This document shows, one piece after another, positions 12,694 through 22,440 of a stretch of DNA of 64,000 bases (position 1 is the first letter of the stretch; every line of letters begins with the position of its first letter). Location: the NCBI GenBank assembly GCA_023614405.1, contig CM042689.1, positions 280,681,533-280,745,532 on the forward strand, given 5' to 3'. The DNA is from Avena insularis (taxonomy: Eukaryota > Streptophyta > Magnoliopsida > Poales > Poaceae). The translations under genes were made by a program, and so were the position numbers. The notes below the pieces were generated by a model, which saw nothing but the letters and a program-made list of their open reading frames with translations, was not told where the DNA came from and ran no database searches.

Positions 12694-13332
12694 TTAAGCT
12701 AGGCTTGATAGTTTCAGAAGATGCTCACATAAGAAATATGAATTGAAGTAAAAGAGAGCATTACGAAACAAATTCAAAACACATTTAAGTCTAAACCACT
12801 TCCTATGCAAAATAATCTTGTAAAGAAACAAGTCATGAAAGCACAAAGCAACAAGCATAGGAAAGCAAAACAAGTGCAACTTCAAAAATTTCAACATAAA
12901 GAGGCGAAACTTAATATTGTTGAGATACATAAAATCATGTTTCCCTCTCTCATAATAACTTTCAGTAGCATCATGAATAAAATTAAAAATATAACTATCA
13001 CATAAAACATTCTTATCATGAGCCACGTGCGTAAAATAATTATTACTCTACACATAAGCATAGTCATTCTTATTAATTGTAGTGGGAGGAAATTCAACAA
13101 AATAACTATCATTATCATTCTCATCACCATAGTCATCAAATATAGGAGGCATATTGTAATCACAATTAATTTCCTCCTCAATAGTAGGTGGACTAAAAAT
13201 ATCATATTCATCATTGTAATCATCATAAATTGGAGGTTTGGTATCATCATAAGCAATAGAATAGGGAACTAAAAAGATCATTTTCATCAAAACTAACTTC
13301 CCCAAGCTTAGACTTTTCCATAGCATTAGCAA
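12694..13332 (-). pseudogene. Degenerate acidic ORF of element B
   Basis: On the minus strand, two open stretches (13332-13048 and 13026-12694) lie in one reading frame, separated by a stop at 13048-13050. The N-terminal half is rich in D, E, P and Y (repeats such as PPIYDDY and PPIFDDYGDEND); the C-terminal half is hydrophobic and aromatic (DATESYYERGKH, then FLKLHLFCF). I know similar ORFs from the 5' internal part of many Triticeae LTR elements of this type, but no function is established that I can name. Position just downstream of B's primer site fits a leader or gag-replacing protein. It is broken here and has no credible start codon context. It could also be a low-complexity artefact, but the frame is kept over about 210 codons. 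Confidence 0.5.
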
Positions 13333-13574
13333 AAATGGTGTCCAAAGAATTCATACTAATAACATTTCTATTAGCATGCAAATAAAAGTTCCATAGGTTT
13401 TTTAATTTTCTCTTCAAACACTTCATGTCCTAACTCAAGATAAATACAATAAATCTCTCTAATTTTGTTGTTGTTTTCCATTAAGCCTAACTAGTGAAAA
13501 CAAGAAACAAAAAGAAAAAAATGCAGAATATAAAGGAAATCACTTCGAGCACTCAAACCGGAGGATGTGAGTAC

Positions 13575-13637
13575 CTTTTACCTTACCTCCCGGACAACGG
13601 TGCCGGAAAATAGCTTGACGGTGAGGTAAGGTAAAAG
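13575..13637. repeat. Inverted repeat enclosing a second, degenerate primer site in element B
   Basis: CTTTTACCTTACCTC at 13575-13589 is perfectly inverted as GAGGTAAGGTAAAAG at 13623-13637. Between them, 13586-13620 is a diverged copy of the genuine primer-site region 13645-13677 (both read CCTCCCCGG-like, then ACGG(T/C)GCC, then GAAAATAGCTTGA). The primer site is therefore duplicated and one copy lies in a potential hairpin. Confidence 0.75.
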
Positions 13638-13644
13638 CCCAAAA

Positions 13645-13664
13645 CCTCCCCGGAAACGGCGCCA
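13645..13664 (-). promoter_or_regulatory. Primer binding site of element B
   Basis: The minus strand reads TGGCGCCGTTTCCGGGGAGG, starting ten bases inside the element from the LTR edge at 13675. TGGCGCCG(T)..CCGGGGA is the common primer site of a large group of Triticeae gypsy-like elements. It fixes B's orientation as minus. Confidence 0.8.
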
Positions 13665-13674
13665 GAAAATAGCT

Positions 13675-13707
13675 TGATGTCTACCCACTTCTATTATTGT
13701 AGACATT
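13675..13707 (-). mobile_element. First 33 bp of element B's right LTR, cut off by element A
   Basis: TGATGTCTACCC through GTAGACATT; the LTR resumes after element A at 25643 with TGTTGGGCC. The join across A reproduces the left LTR order (GTAGACA(G/T)TTGTTGG near 8299-8313). Confidence 0.8.
13703..13707 (+). repeat. Left target site duplication of element A (ACATT)
   Basis: ACATT directly precedes the LTR start TGTAACATCCC and recurs directly after the 3' LTR at 25638-25642. A matching 5-bp duplication is the signature of integrase-mediated insertion and proves that 13708-25637 is a single inserted unit. Confidence 0.95.
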
Positions 13708-16700
13708 TGTAACATCCCAAAAATCATGATTTCAAAGATTGCATATCATTCATGCATGCATATAGTTTTGAGATCAATTTCAAATCAAATTCAAGAAAAC
13801 AGAAGCACATAGTGCTATCATTTTATGTGAGCAAACTTAAATCAAATGGCCATCCCCATTTGAGAGATTGAATGTTTTAAACCAAGTTTGTTTACTTCCT
13901 TGTTGATTGGTTAGAGTGTAGAGTTTGAAATTTTTTTTTTACAAAATAAAAATGGTTTCAAAACCACTTTCAAACATTTGCAAACCAAGTGCAATGTCAC
14001 TGTTATTTTGTCTTTCCAAAAATGACCAAGCCAACTCAAAGTGACCACATGGTTTTATGCCTAGAATTATGACTGTTGCACACTGCAAAAATCCTGAAAA
14101 GATTTGAATTCAAATAGAGTTTGAATTCATTTGAAAATCAATCTAGAAAATCAAATAAGAAATAGAAAAGGAATAAAGAAAAAGAAAAGGGTCGGCGCCA
14201 GACTTTGGGCCCAACAGTGAAACCAGCCCAGCTAGCCCACCCGGGCCACCTCTCTCTCTACGCCTTGACGCACCCATCGATCAGCGGCCTCGGACCCCAC
14301 TCCCCTACATTCGTTACGACAAGCGGGCCCCGTCCACGTCGTCATCGTCTTCCCCAGATTCCGCGCACGAACACCGCCGCTGGCCGTTGCTGCGTTGATT
14401 CCGCGGCGTAATTGGCATTGAATCACTGAGCATTTCTTGTCGAGCCTCTGCCTACTTAAGCCCCTCCCTCTCGCGGCCATTTCCCCTCACCCAATTTCCT
14501 CTTCACGCCACCAGGCTGCTCGCAACTCGCCCGATGCTGCCGCTGTTCCGACGACCTCGCCGACAAATTCCGGTGAGCACCGTGTCCCCCTATGTCCATG
14601 GTTCATGCTAGCAAGCTCAGCAACTCCTTGCACATCTACTGACACACCCCGTTTGTTCTCGCATGGTCTGTAGCCTCGGCAGCGACTTCATCCGAGCGCC
14701 GCCGCTCTCTGCACGAACTCCGGCGACCTCTCCCTGTAATGACCAGCCGCCCCTTGCCCTCTATCTGATACGCCTAGGATCCCCATCGTCTTGCGCATCT
14801 AACGGTGCCCTCCTTTTGACTTAGCGCGACGCAGAACCTCGCCAACGTCGACCAGCACAGCCGTGCAGCCGCGTCCACGAACTCCGGCGAGGAATCCACG
14901 ACGACTCCGAGCGCCCCTTGCCAAGCCACCGCCACGTCGAGCTTCACCTCGTCCCTACGGTTCTGGTAAGCACCCTCTCCCCTCCCCGGGCGACCTAGAA
15001 CGCCGGCACCGCCACTGACAGAGCGCTCCGCCGCTCGCCGTCACCGCGCGCCGCCAGACCTTGGTCATTTGATCGAGAGCCGTTGGATCTAGATCCAACG
15101 CGTGTAATAGAATCACTTAGTGAAGCGGTACGTTAGATCTGAGCCGTACGCGATCACTTAAATCCAACGATCTGCGTCGACCGATCCGTGCGAAGCGGTA
15201 CGCGCCAATAGGATAGCCCCGCGTGGCAGTGAATTAGATTTAAAACAGATTTTGAATCAGATTTTAGTTCAAATTTGTTTTGTTTGTAACTTTTGATTCC
15301 CATGTTAGATTTTGACAAATTTTATACCGTTGGATTCAGGAAGACAAGCCCTTTCCAAATATGCAATGTGTTTAATGTTTAGCTTCTGTTAAAATGGTTT
15401 CTTTTGCAAAAACATGTGTAGGGCTTGTTTAGTCATATGAATTGTTTAGGAATTGTTTTAGTGTTAAATAAAATTTGGTTTGGCAAAGTTTGGACTTGTT
15501 TAGAATTCAGTACTATGCACTTGCTTGGTTGAGCTTTAAAAATCATCACTTAGCATCTTGCATGCATGCATATATATTTTTTGATTGAATATGTCTTGTA
15601 TGTGATTGTGGCTATATTCTTTGTGTAGACTTTGGTTCTAGTGATTGTGATTGTGAAGAGTGCTACTCTCCCAACTACCAAGGCAAGTGGTACTTCATGA
15701 ATATTTCTATCCCTATATTTTATACTAAGCATTAGAAATATTTTGCTAAGTCTTGCATGTTATTATTTTGCCTAATGCCATGTTGGGAAATCCTAAGTAG
15801 TTGTAGAATTGCTAGGAAATTTCTAAGTTAAGTTACTATCTATGCCATGCTTAGCCTAGCTAGTAGCAAACAAGGGTTGGTAAAATATACATGCTATGGT
15901 GAAAATATTTCTAAGTCTTTGGACTTATGTTTTTCTTAATAAAACAACTAAGTCAATGAATCACCTGGGTGGAAAGGGACTTGATTGGTGGATTTTGGTT
16001 GAGTGGTTACACAAGGCCCATGGCTATGGTTTACCTTGTGTAACTCACTTGTGGAAAGCCACCCAGGAACAAAGGTATTTTAGTGGCCAAGTGTTGAGAA
16101 GCTTCTAGTGCAGCCACTTGGCAATATGGGCTCTGCCTAGATCACATAGGTTGCTAGAACTTAGCCATTTTGACAGTTGGTGGTACTGGGAATGATAGGT
16201 TGGAGCGCGTCCATTTGGTCTAAGGAAAGGCTTCTGAAAGGTCCTGTCTTGGGAAACCAAGTCTGGTGGGGAAAGTGCACAACCTCTGCAGATGGAAAAA
16301 TCTAAGTACTTAGCCAAGTCCATGGCAATGTACAACTTGAGCATCAAGACATGGAAGCTATCAAGAATCTCATCATTCCAACTTATAAGTAAAAACTTGT
16401 GGGTGAACAAGGGTGAAGGACCTCAATGTCTATTGATGGTTCCTTGGGAAAAGTTTTGACAAAAAAAAACTTAGTGATTTCAACTAATAGGAAAAACCTA
16501 TTTTGAGGAAAGCAAGCCAAGCTACACTTAGCCAAAATGCATATAGTAATATAGTCCACCTAAATTTTACTAAGGTATCACTTGCCAATACTATTCCAAA
16601 GTATTGACCCACTGTGGTTGTAACTTGTGATGTTGCAGGTTACTCTGATGAGGATTAGGTGTCATGAGTCTACACTCAACATGTTTTCTTGTGGCACATG

Positions 16701-16911
16701 AAGATGAAGACTTATATTTATTTACTTATTCAAACTCTTGTATTAGGCCTGTGTCCTTGAGTTGTAAAGACTATGTTTATCTCTGGAATGGATGTAATAA
16801 ATGACCTTTGTTTCTGTGTACTTCATCTTAAACTGTGGATGCTAGCAATGATCCAGGGACTAGCATTGCAATCACAGGGATCCTTTTCCTTTATAAAGGA
16901 GGGATCTTACA
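13708..16911 (+). repeat. 5' LTR of element A
   Basis: 3204 bp, starting TGTAACATCCC and ending GGGATCTTACA, near-identical to the 3' LTR. In the first 220 bp I count two substitutions plus one small indel between the two LTRs. It keeps a stretch (about 15480-15495) that is missing from both the 3' LTR and the duplicated fragment. A GC-rich block (14200-15200) holds the probable promoter and leader. Predicted ORFs in it are not genes. Confidence 0.95.
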
Positions 16912-16913
16912 AA

Positions 16914-16925
16914 TGGTATCAGAGC
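16914..16925 (+). promoter_or_regulatory. Primer binding site of element A (tRNA-iMet type)
   Basis: TGGTATCAGAGC, two bases after the LTR end ...CTTACA. Confidence 0.9.
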
Positions 16926-17049
16926 ACTGTGTTGCCTGTAGGATTATGACCCTAGGATTGGAAACCACTAAGGAATTTTTTTTCAACTTCTACACTTGTC
17001 TATTCTTCTCGTAAACTTTTCTAATCTTCCCTCTCATCTCTATTTGTAG

Positions 17050-17556
17050 ATGAACTCCATCAACGAAGCCGTAAGGAAAGGACCACTCATGACAATGACT
17101 TTGGAGTGTGAGACAGAATTCCCCAAGGCTCTCAAGGACCTCATGGTTGCATTAGAGATACAAGGTGCAGCTGTGTACAAGGGTTTTCCAGTGATGGATG
17201 AAGGAGTGGAATACTGGTGGGTGCAACTTCACTTGTATAAAAACAAGGAAGACAACCATCAGGAAAAAGGATTTTGCATGTTCACCAATTCAGTGGTGCA
17301 CCCTACATTCTTTGAATCAGCAAGGGATGCAGCTTGGAAGACCATCAAAGAACTTGGTGATAGAGTCAAGTGCAGAATGCACAACCTCCAAAATGATCTA
17401 AGGAAAGAGAAGGAACATACCCAAGAGTTGGAAGCTACCAACCAAACCTTAAGAGGAGATATTATAGACTTAGTGATGGAATCATGTGAGCAAGATAGGC
17501 TGATTGCTTCTAGAAACATTGTGTTAGCCAACAGATCCAGTGAGATAGGATTGTAA
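17050..17556 (+). CDS. Leader ORF 1 of element A, function unknown
   Basis: An uninterrupted 168-residue ORF. The ATG directly follows TCTCTATTTGTAG, a good splice acceptor, which suggests translation from a spliced leader transcript. No enzyme motif is visible. The N-terminal 95 residues are mixed alpha/beta-like, with an aromatic patch EYWWVQLHLYKN; residues 100-145 are charged and heptad-like (KCRMHNLQNDLRKEKEHTQ), likely a coiled coil. It occupies the same place as the leader ORF of element C and a loosely similar arrangement (aromatic N-part, then an alanine-rich helix region). It is the only intact ORF of element A besides the integrase segment. It could be an RNA-binding or structural accessory protein; that is a guess. 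I am confident that it is a real retroelement ORF, not of its function. Confidence 0.6.
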   Translation: MNSINEAVRKGPLMTMTLECETEFPKALKDLMVALEIQGAAVYKGFPVMDEGVEYWWVQLHLYKNKEDNHQEKGFCMFTNSVVHPTFFESARDAAWKTIKELGDRVKCRMHNLQNDLRKEKEHTQELEATNQTLRGDIIDLVMESCEQDRLIASRNIVLANRSSEIGL

Positions 17557-17754
17557 ACGTACTTTGTTAGTTGGACCACCACCTATCACCTTATTTTCCA
17601 AAATGCTGCTTAAAATAAGATTGAACCTTGGTTGTTGTAATGGTTTCATGTATGCATGACTTGTGTGTTTTTCTTCCCAAGGATATGTATGTGATGTTAT
17701 GTCTTTTGTTTTATCTTGCTTTGTGCTGTTCTAACTTTACTATCTTATAAATAG

Positions 17755-18440
17755 ATGCCTATTACCATCAGCACTGTTGAGGAGTTCCAGGTTACCCGCT
17801 TTGGTCCTCGTATCGTTGAGCTTACCACTTTGCTCAATCTCCCTCTTCCCACCATCATGGTGCATCCCCTCACAAAGTTTGAGAGGAAGGACCTCTGGGG
17901 CTTCAAGGTCCAGCCGGACGCTGCATGAGCCTACCACGGAGGCCATTGTCTTCAAGATCATGCACGATGACAGGGAGAGAGGCCTTGAGGTATTTATGCA
18001 GGAGCTGATAGGACGTCTGCTAGGGCGACACTCCCGACAGGTTAGAGGTACCCACTTCCACATCTTCGGAAGACGTGATGAGGATGGAGAGTCCATCGAC
18101 TTCGAGGACGATTCGAGGGACGCAGCAGAGCCAATACGCCTGTACCTCCAGGACTTAGAGTCTCTCATTAGGCACGTGGACACGGACATGACCAATGTCA
18201 TGCTCAGCAATGATGAGCTCCAGGTACAGCTTCGCAAGAAGGACAAGGTCTTCGCGCAGCAAGACGAGATTGTCAAGGAAATGGAGGCGAAGTTCGAGAC
18301 CCAGGACAGGAAGTTCAAGAGTCAGGAGAAGCGTGTCCAGGATAGGAACAAGAAGATCCGGGACATGACTGAAGAACTGTAGTCCAAGGACTTCGAGCTA
18401 GAGCAGCAGCAGTCGGTGATTGAGAGGCTTCGTTCCTAGA
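17755..18440 (+). pseudogene. Leader ORF 2 of element A, coiled-coil protein, frameshifted
   Basis: An ATG at 17755 directly follows TAAATAG (acceptor-like) and opens 57 codons (MPITISTVEEFQ ... KVQPDAA) to a TGA at 17926. The coding signal then continues one frame over (EPTTEAIVFKIMHDD ...) to a TAG at 18380, so a small indel near 17910-17926 broke the gene. After that TAG the same frame continues through a second TAG at 18437 and fuses directly into gag sequence. Residues from about 18190 onward are strongly charged heptads (KKDKVFAQQDEIVKEMEAK), a long coiled coil. No catalytic motif. The fusion into gag indicates an internal deletion that removed the original end of this ORF and the beginning of gag. 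Confidence 0.6.
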
Positions 18441-18469
18441 AGAGGGCTCTCAAGGCCAAGATAGAGACC

Positions 18470-19713
18470 TTGACCACTAGCATTGAGGAGTTCAACAATC
18501 TGGCGCGTTATGCACCAGATGAAGTTGACACCGATGCCAAGAGAAAGGAAAAATTTCTGGAAGGCTTGAATGATGAGCTGAATCTGCAGTTGGCTGTGGC
18601 ATATGTTCCCACTTATCAGTCGCTCTGTGACAAGGCTGCTATTTTGGAGAACAAAATGAAGCAAGTTGAGAGTAGAAAGAGAAAGCACTCCGACAAGCAC
18701 AGCTCGGGATCGTCTCACAAACGATCTCATTATGATGACAGCGGAAGCTCAGGATCCCACAAGCATGGGAAATTCAACAAGCACCACAACCACAACCGTC
18801 ATGACAACAAGCATCACCGTAGTCATGACAATGACAAGTACAAGAACCACAAGAGTGGACATAAGAACCACCACAGTGGTAATGGAAGTGGAAGTGGAAG
18901 TCAGCCTGTTAAGAGAGACATCAGTCAGGTTGAATGCTTCAAATGCAAGAAGATGCGGCATTATGCAAATGACTGCCCTGAAAAGAAAGTTGAAGGACCC
19001 ATCAAGCCCAATCCTTTCCAAAAAGGACAGGTGAACCACATCAGTGTGGAGGAGGTCTATGAGGAGCCTGATGTTGTTGCTGGTAAGTTCAGACTCAATT
19101 CTATTCCAGCATTTGTTCTTTTTAATACTGGAGCATCGCATTCATTCATATCAAAAGCATTTGTTGATAGAAATAGGTTTCCAACTGAAAACATTGGGTG
19201 TCCAATAAAAGTTAGTTCTCCAGGTGGAGATATGATAGTAAGTCTTGGATGCCGGGATCTAGTAATAGAGTTTGGAAAACATAGATTTCCAGTGAGTCTG
19301 ATAATCCTAGATTCCCAAGGACTGGACGTAATATTGGGAATGGATTGGATGGCTAAGTATGAAGGAGTACTGGATTGTGCTAATCATACTGTTGCACTCA
19401 CAACCCCGGAAATAAAGCGGATTAAATTCAAGTCCAACTTTGAATCTAAAGGAAGTAAGCTAAATTCTCTTAAGGGGGTTAGCATGGACAGTGTGCCAAT
19501 TGTGAGTGAGTATCCAGATGTGTTTCCGGAAGAATTGCCGGGAATGCCACCAGATAGAGATGTAGAGTTTCTTATAGATTTGGTACCAGGGTCTGGACCA
19601 ATAGCAAAGATACCATATAAAATGTCAGTTGATGAACTGAAAGAACTCAAGAAACAACTTGGAGAACAGTTGCAGAAAGGATTTATTCAACCAAGTTCTT
19701 CATCTTGGGGAGC
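18470..19713 (+). pseudogene. gag C-terminal part and protease of element A (catalytic Asp lost)
   Basis: The frame begins inside gag (EEFNNLARYAPDEV...), whose N-terminal half is missing. A His/Lys/Ser-rich basic stretch follows (about 18690-18900), then one zinc knuckle at 18935-18976, CFKCKKMRHYANDC, with spacing CX2CX4HX4C; the residue before His is Arg where Gly is usual. The retropepsin follows: the active-site motif that is normally D-T/S-G-A reads LFNTGASHSF, with Asn (AAT at 19124-19126) in place of the catalytic Asp. The flap/core motif DVILGMDWM follows at about 19326. The frame then enters the region before the reverse transcriptase (SEYPDVFPEELPGMPP) and is lost near 19714 by a one-base deletion. 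Gag packages RNA and the protease would cut the polyprotein; this copy cannot do so. Confidence 0.85.
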
Positions 19714-20979
19714 CCAGTCTTGTTTGTGGAGAAGAAAGATAGAAGTCAAAGGTTATGTATAGATTACCGTTCACTCAACGAGGTAACTATCAAGAACAAA
19801 TATCCTTTGCCTAGAATCAATGACTTGTTTGATCAGCTTGAAGGAGCATGTGTGTTCTCAAAGATTGATCTAAGGTCAGGCTATTTTCAACTCAAGATAA
19901 GGGAACAAGACATACCTAAAACAGCGTTCACCACAAGGTATGGATTGTATGAGTATACCGTAACGCCTTTTGGCTTGACCAATGCTCCAGCATATTTCAT
20001 GAATATGATGAACAAGGTGTTCATGGAATTTCTTGACAAGTTTGTTGTCGTTTTCATCGATGACATCTTAGTCTACTCCAAGAGCAAAGAAGAGCATGAA
20101 GGACATTTGCGTTTGATACTTGAGAAGTTAAGAGAGCATAAACTTTATGCCAAATTCAGCAAGTGTGAGTTCTGGTTGGATGAAGTGGGATTTCTTGGTC
20201 ATGTTATGACAAAGGATGGTGTAGCAGTTGATCCTGCTAAGGTTTCAGCTGTGACTGAATGGGAATCTCCCAAGTCCGTAAAAGAAGTTCGTAGTTTCCT
20301 TGGCTTAGCAGGTTACTACAGGAGGTTTATTGAGAATTTCTCAAAGGTAGCTAAGCCCATGACTGAATTGTTAAAGAAAGACAAGAAGTTTGCTTGGTCT
20401 GAAGGTTGTGAACTCAGCTTTCAGGAATTGAAGAAGAGACTTGTGACAGCACCAGTCTTGTGTCTACCTGATTTGGAAAAAGATTTCCAAGTATATTGTG
20501 ATGCATCTCATCAAGGTTTGGGTGCAGTACTTATGCAAGACGGTAAAGTTGTGGCTTATGCCTCGAGACAACTCAAAACTCATGAAGTAAACTATCCTAC
20601 TCATGATTTAGAGTTAGCCTGTGTTGCCCATGCACTCAAAACATGGAGACACTATCTTTTGGGAAAGCATTGTGAAGTGTTCACAGATCACAAAAGTCTG
20701 AAGTATATCTTCACCCAAAAGGAAATTAATATGAGACAAAGAAGATGGCTAGAACTTATCAAGGACTATGACTTAATTTTGCAATACCACCCCGGTAAAG
20801 CAAATGTTGTAGCAGATGCTCTAAGTCATAAGGTATTTGTAAATGGCCTTACCAAAGGAGAATTACCAGATGATCTGTGTACCCAATTTAGGAAACTCAG
20901 ATTGGAGATTGTGCCTAAAGGACATCTCATGTCTTTGGATGTTCAGCCCACCTTGTTGGACAAGATCAAAGAAGCCTAG
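19705..20979 (+). pseudogene. Reverse transcriptase and RNase H of element A
   Basis: Coding resumes one frame over after the indel near 19714. Reverse transcriptase: [37 protein letters not shown] and the catalytic [12 protein letters not shown] with the Asp pair at 20059-20064. RNase H follows: [11 protein letters not shown] (first Asp), [11 protein letters not shown] (Glu), [11 protein letters not shown] (Asp) and VVADALSHK (last Asp), so all four acidic residues are present. A TAG at 20977-20979 interrupts the polyprotein in the linker before integrase. The catalytic residues are intact; the block is non-functional because of the upstream frameshift and this stop. It would copy the element's RNA into cDNA in the cytoplasm. 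Confidence 0.92.
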
Positions 20980-22428
20980 AAGATTGATAAAGAAATCGAA
21001 GATATTAAGGAAAAGATTGGCAAAGGAAAAGCCAAAGGGTTCCATGAAGACGAACAGGGTACTTTATGGCATGGGAAACGTATTTGTGTTCCACAAGACC
21101 CGGAGCTGCGGAAACTGATTTTGCAAGAGGCACATAACTCTCCGTATTCCATTCATCCGGGTAACACCAAAATGTACATGGACAAGAAAGAAAGATTTTG
21201 GTGGAACAATCTCAAGAAAGACATCGCCGAACATATTGCTTTGTGTGATGTGTGTAGTAGAGTGAAAGCGGAGCATCAGAAACCAGCAGGTTTGCTTCAA
21301 CCACTACCTATTCCTGATTGGAAGTGGGACAAGATTGGTATGGATTTCATTACCGGATTACCAAGGACCCGGTCAGGATACGATTCTATTTGGGTAGTAT
21401 TGGATCGCCTAACTAAAGTGGCTCATTTCATACCCGTGAAGACAACCTATACAAGTGCTAAGTTAGCCAAAATCTACATGAGTAGAATTGTATGTCTACA
21501 TGGAGTGCCCAAGAGTATTGTATCTGATAGAGGAACTCAATTCACTTCCCATTTTTGGAGACATCTACATGAGTCATTGGGAACGAGGTTGGAATTCAGC
21601 ACTGCTTTTCATCCTCAAACCGATGGACAAACAGAAAGGACTAATCAAATTCTTGAGGACATGTTGAGGGCATGTGCCCTAGACTATGGAGCCAGTTGGG
21701 ATGAAAGTCTGCCTTACGCAGAATTTTCATATAACAACAGCTATCAAGCCAGCATTGAGATGGCATCGTTTGAGTTTCTCTACGGAAGAAAATGTACCAC
21801 CCCATTATTATGGAATGGTGTGGGAGAAAGAAGTTTATTCGGGCCAGATCTTATGAAAGAAGCCGAAGAGAAGGTCAAGTTGGTTAAGGATAGGTTGAAG
21901 ATAGCACAGTCCCGACAGAAAAGCTACGCAGATCCTAAGCATAGAGAAGTCACCTACGAATTCGGTGATAGAGCTTATCTTAGAGTGTCACCACTTCATG
22001 GAGTGAAAAGGTTCGGAGTCAAAGGAAAATTGGCACCAAGATATGTTGGGCCATTCAAGATTTTGAGTCGCAAAGGAGAAGTTGCCTATGAAATTGAACT
22101 GCCTGAATCTCTGTCAGCTGTCCATAATGTGTTTCATGTGAGTCAGCTTGAGAAATGTCATCCAGAAATGGAGGAAACTTCTTTGAAGGATACTATACCT
22201 CTGGAGGAAGTTCAACTAGAAAGTGATCTCACTTATGGAGAGAAACCTATCAAGATTCTTGAAACTGCAGAAAGAGTCACAAGGACAAAGACTACCAAGT
22301 TTTGCAAAGTGCAGTGGAATCATCATTCCGAAGAGGAAGCAACATGGGAAAGAGAAGATGATCTTCGGAAAGACCACCCTCACCTATTTGCTAGCCAATC
22401 CGAATCTCGAGGGCGAGATTCACCTTAA
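20980..22428 (+). pseudogene. Integrase and chromodomain-like tail of element A
   Basis: Same frame as the reverse transcriptase, after the TAG at 20977, open to the terminal TAA at 22426. The zinc-binding part is H-x6-H (EAHNSPYSIHPG) and CDVC. The catalytic triad is complete: Asp in GMDFITG (21343-21345), Asp in VSDRGTQF (21526-21528) and Glu in DGQTERTNQ (21634-21636), giving the D-D(35)-E spacing. A GPF/Y-type region (RYVGPFKI) follows, then a C-terminal chromodomain-like module (KILETAERVTR ... EEEATWEREDDL) that in chromoviruses guides insertion to particular chromatin. The final stop lies just before the polypurine tract, as usual for the group. It is not translated in frame with the rest unless the TAG is read through. 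Confidence 0.92.
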
Positions 22429-22433
22429 GGGGG
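22427..22433 (+). promoter_or_regulatory. Polypurine tract of element A
   Basis: AAGGGGG, overlapping the integrase stop codon and eight bases (TTAGATT plus edge) before the 3' LTR start at 22441. This is the plus-strand primer site. Confidence 0.75.
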
Positions 22434-22440
22434 TTAGATT

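Larger units (their letters stand above)
9779..13674 (-). mobile_element. Internal region of element B, without gag-pol
   Basis: This 3.9-kb stretch lies between the two LTRs of B and has a primer site at its right end on the minus strand. No reverse transcriptase, integrase, protease or zinc-knuckle motif is visible in any frame. The only protein-like piece is the degenerate minus-strand ORF at 12694-13332. The rest is A-rich on the plus strand, with low-complexity stretches and small repeats such as CATCCCCAAGCTT (about 12078) and its variants. B is thus a non-autonomous (LARD-like) element that would depend on another element's enzymes. Confidence 0.75.

Noticed and set aside
12891..13272. 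Hydrophobic Ile/Met-rich ORFs (12891-13256 minus, 13018-13272 plus)
   Set aside because: Shadow frames of the ATCATC-type low-complexity stretch; the D/E/Y-rich frame is the protein-like one.
14205..16410. ORFs inside the LTRs of element A (for example 14232-14480 minus, 15896-16108 plus, 16105-16410 minus) and their copies at 22966-25136 and 43078-44899
   Set aside because: They are found in all LTR copies on both strands, overlap, have no domains and include indels that ignore codon frame.
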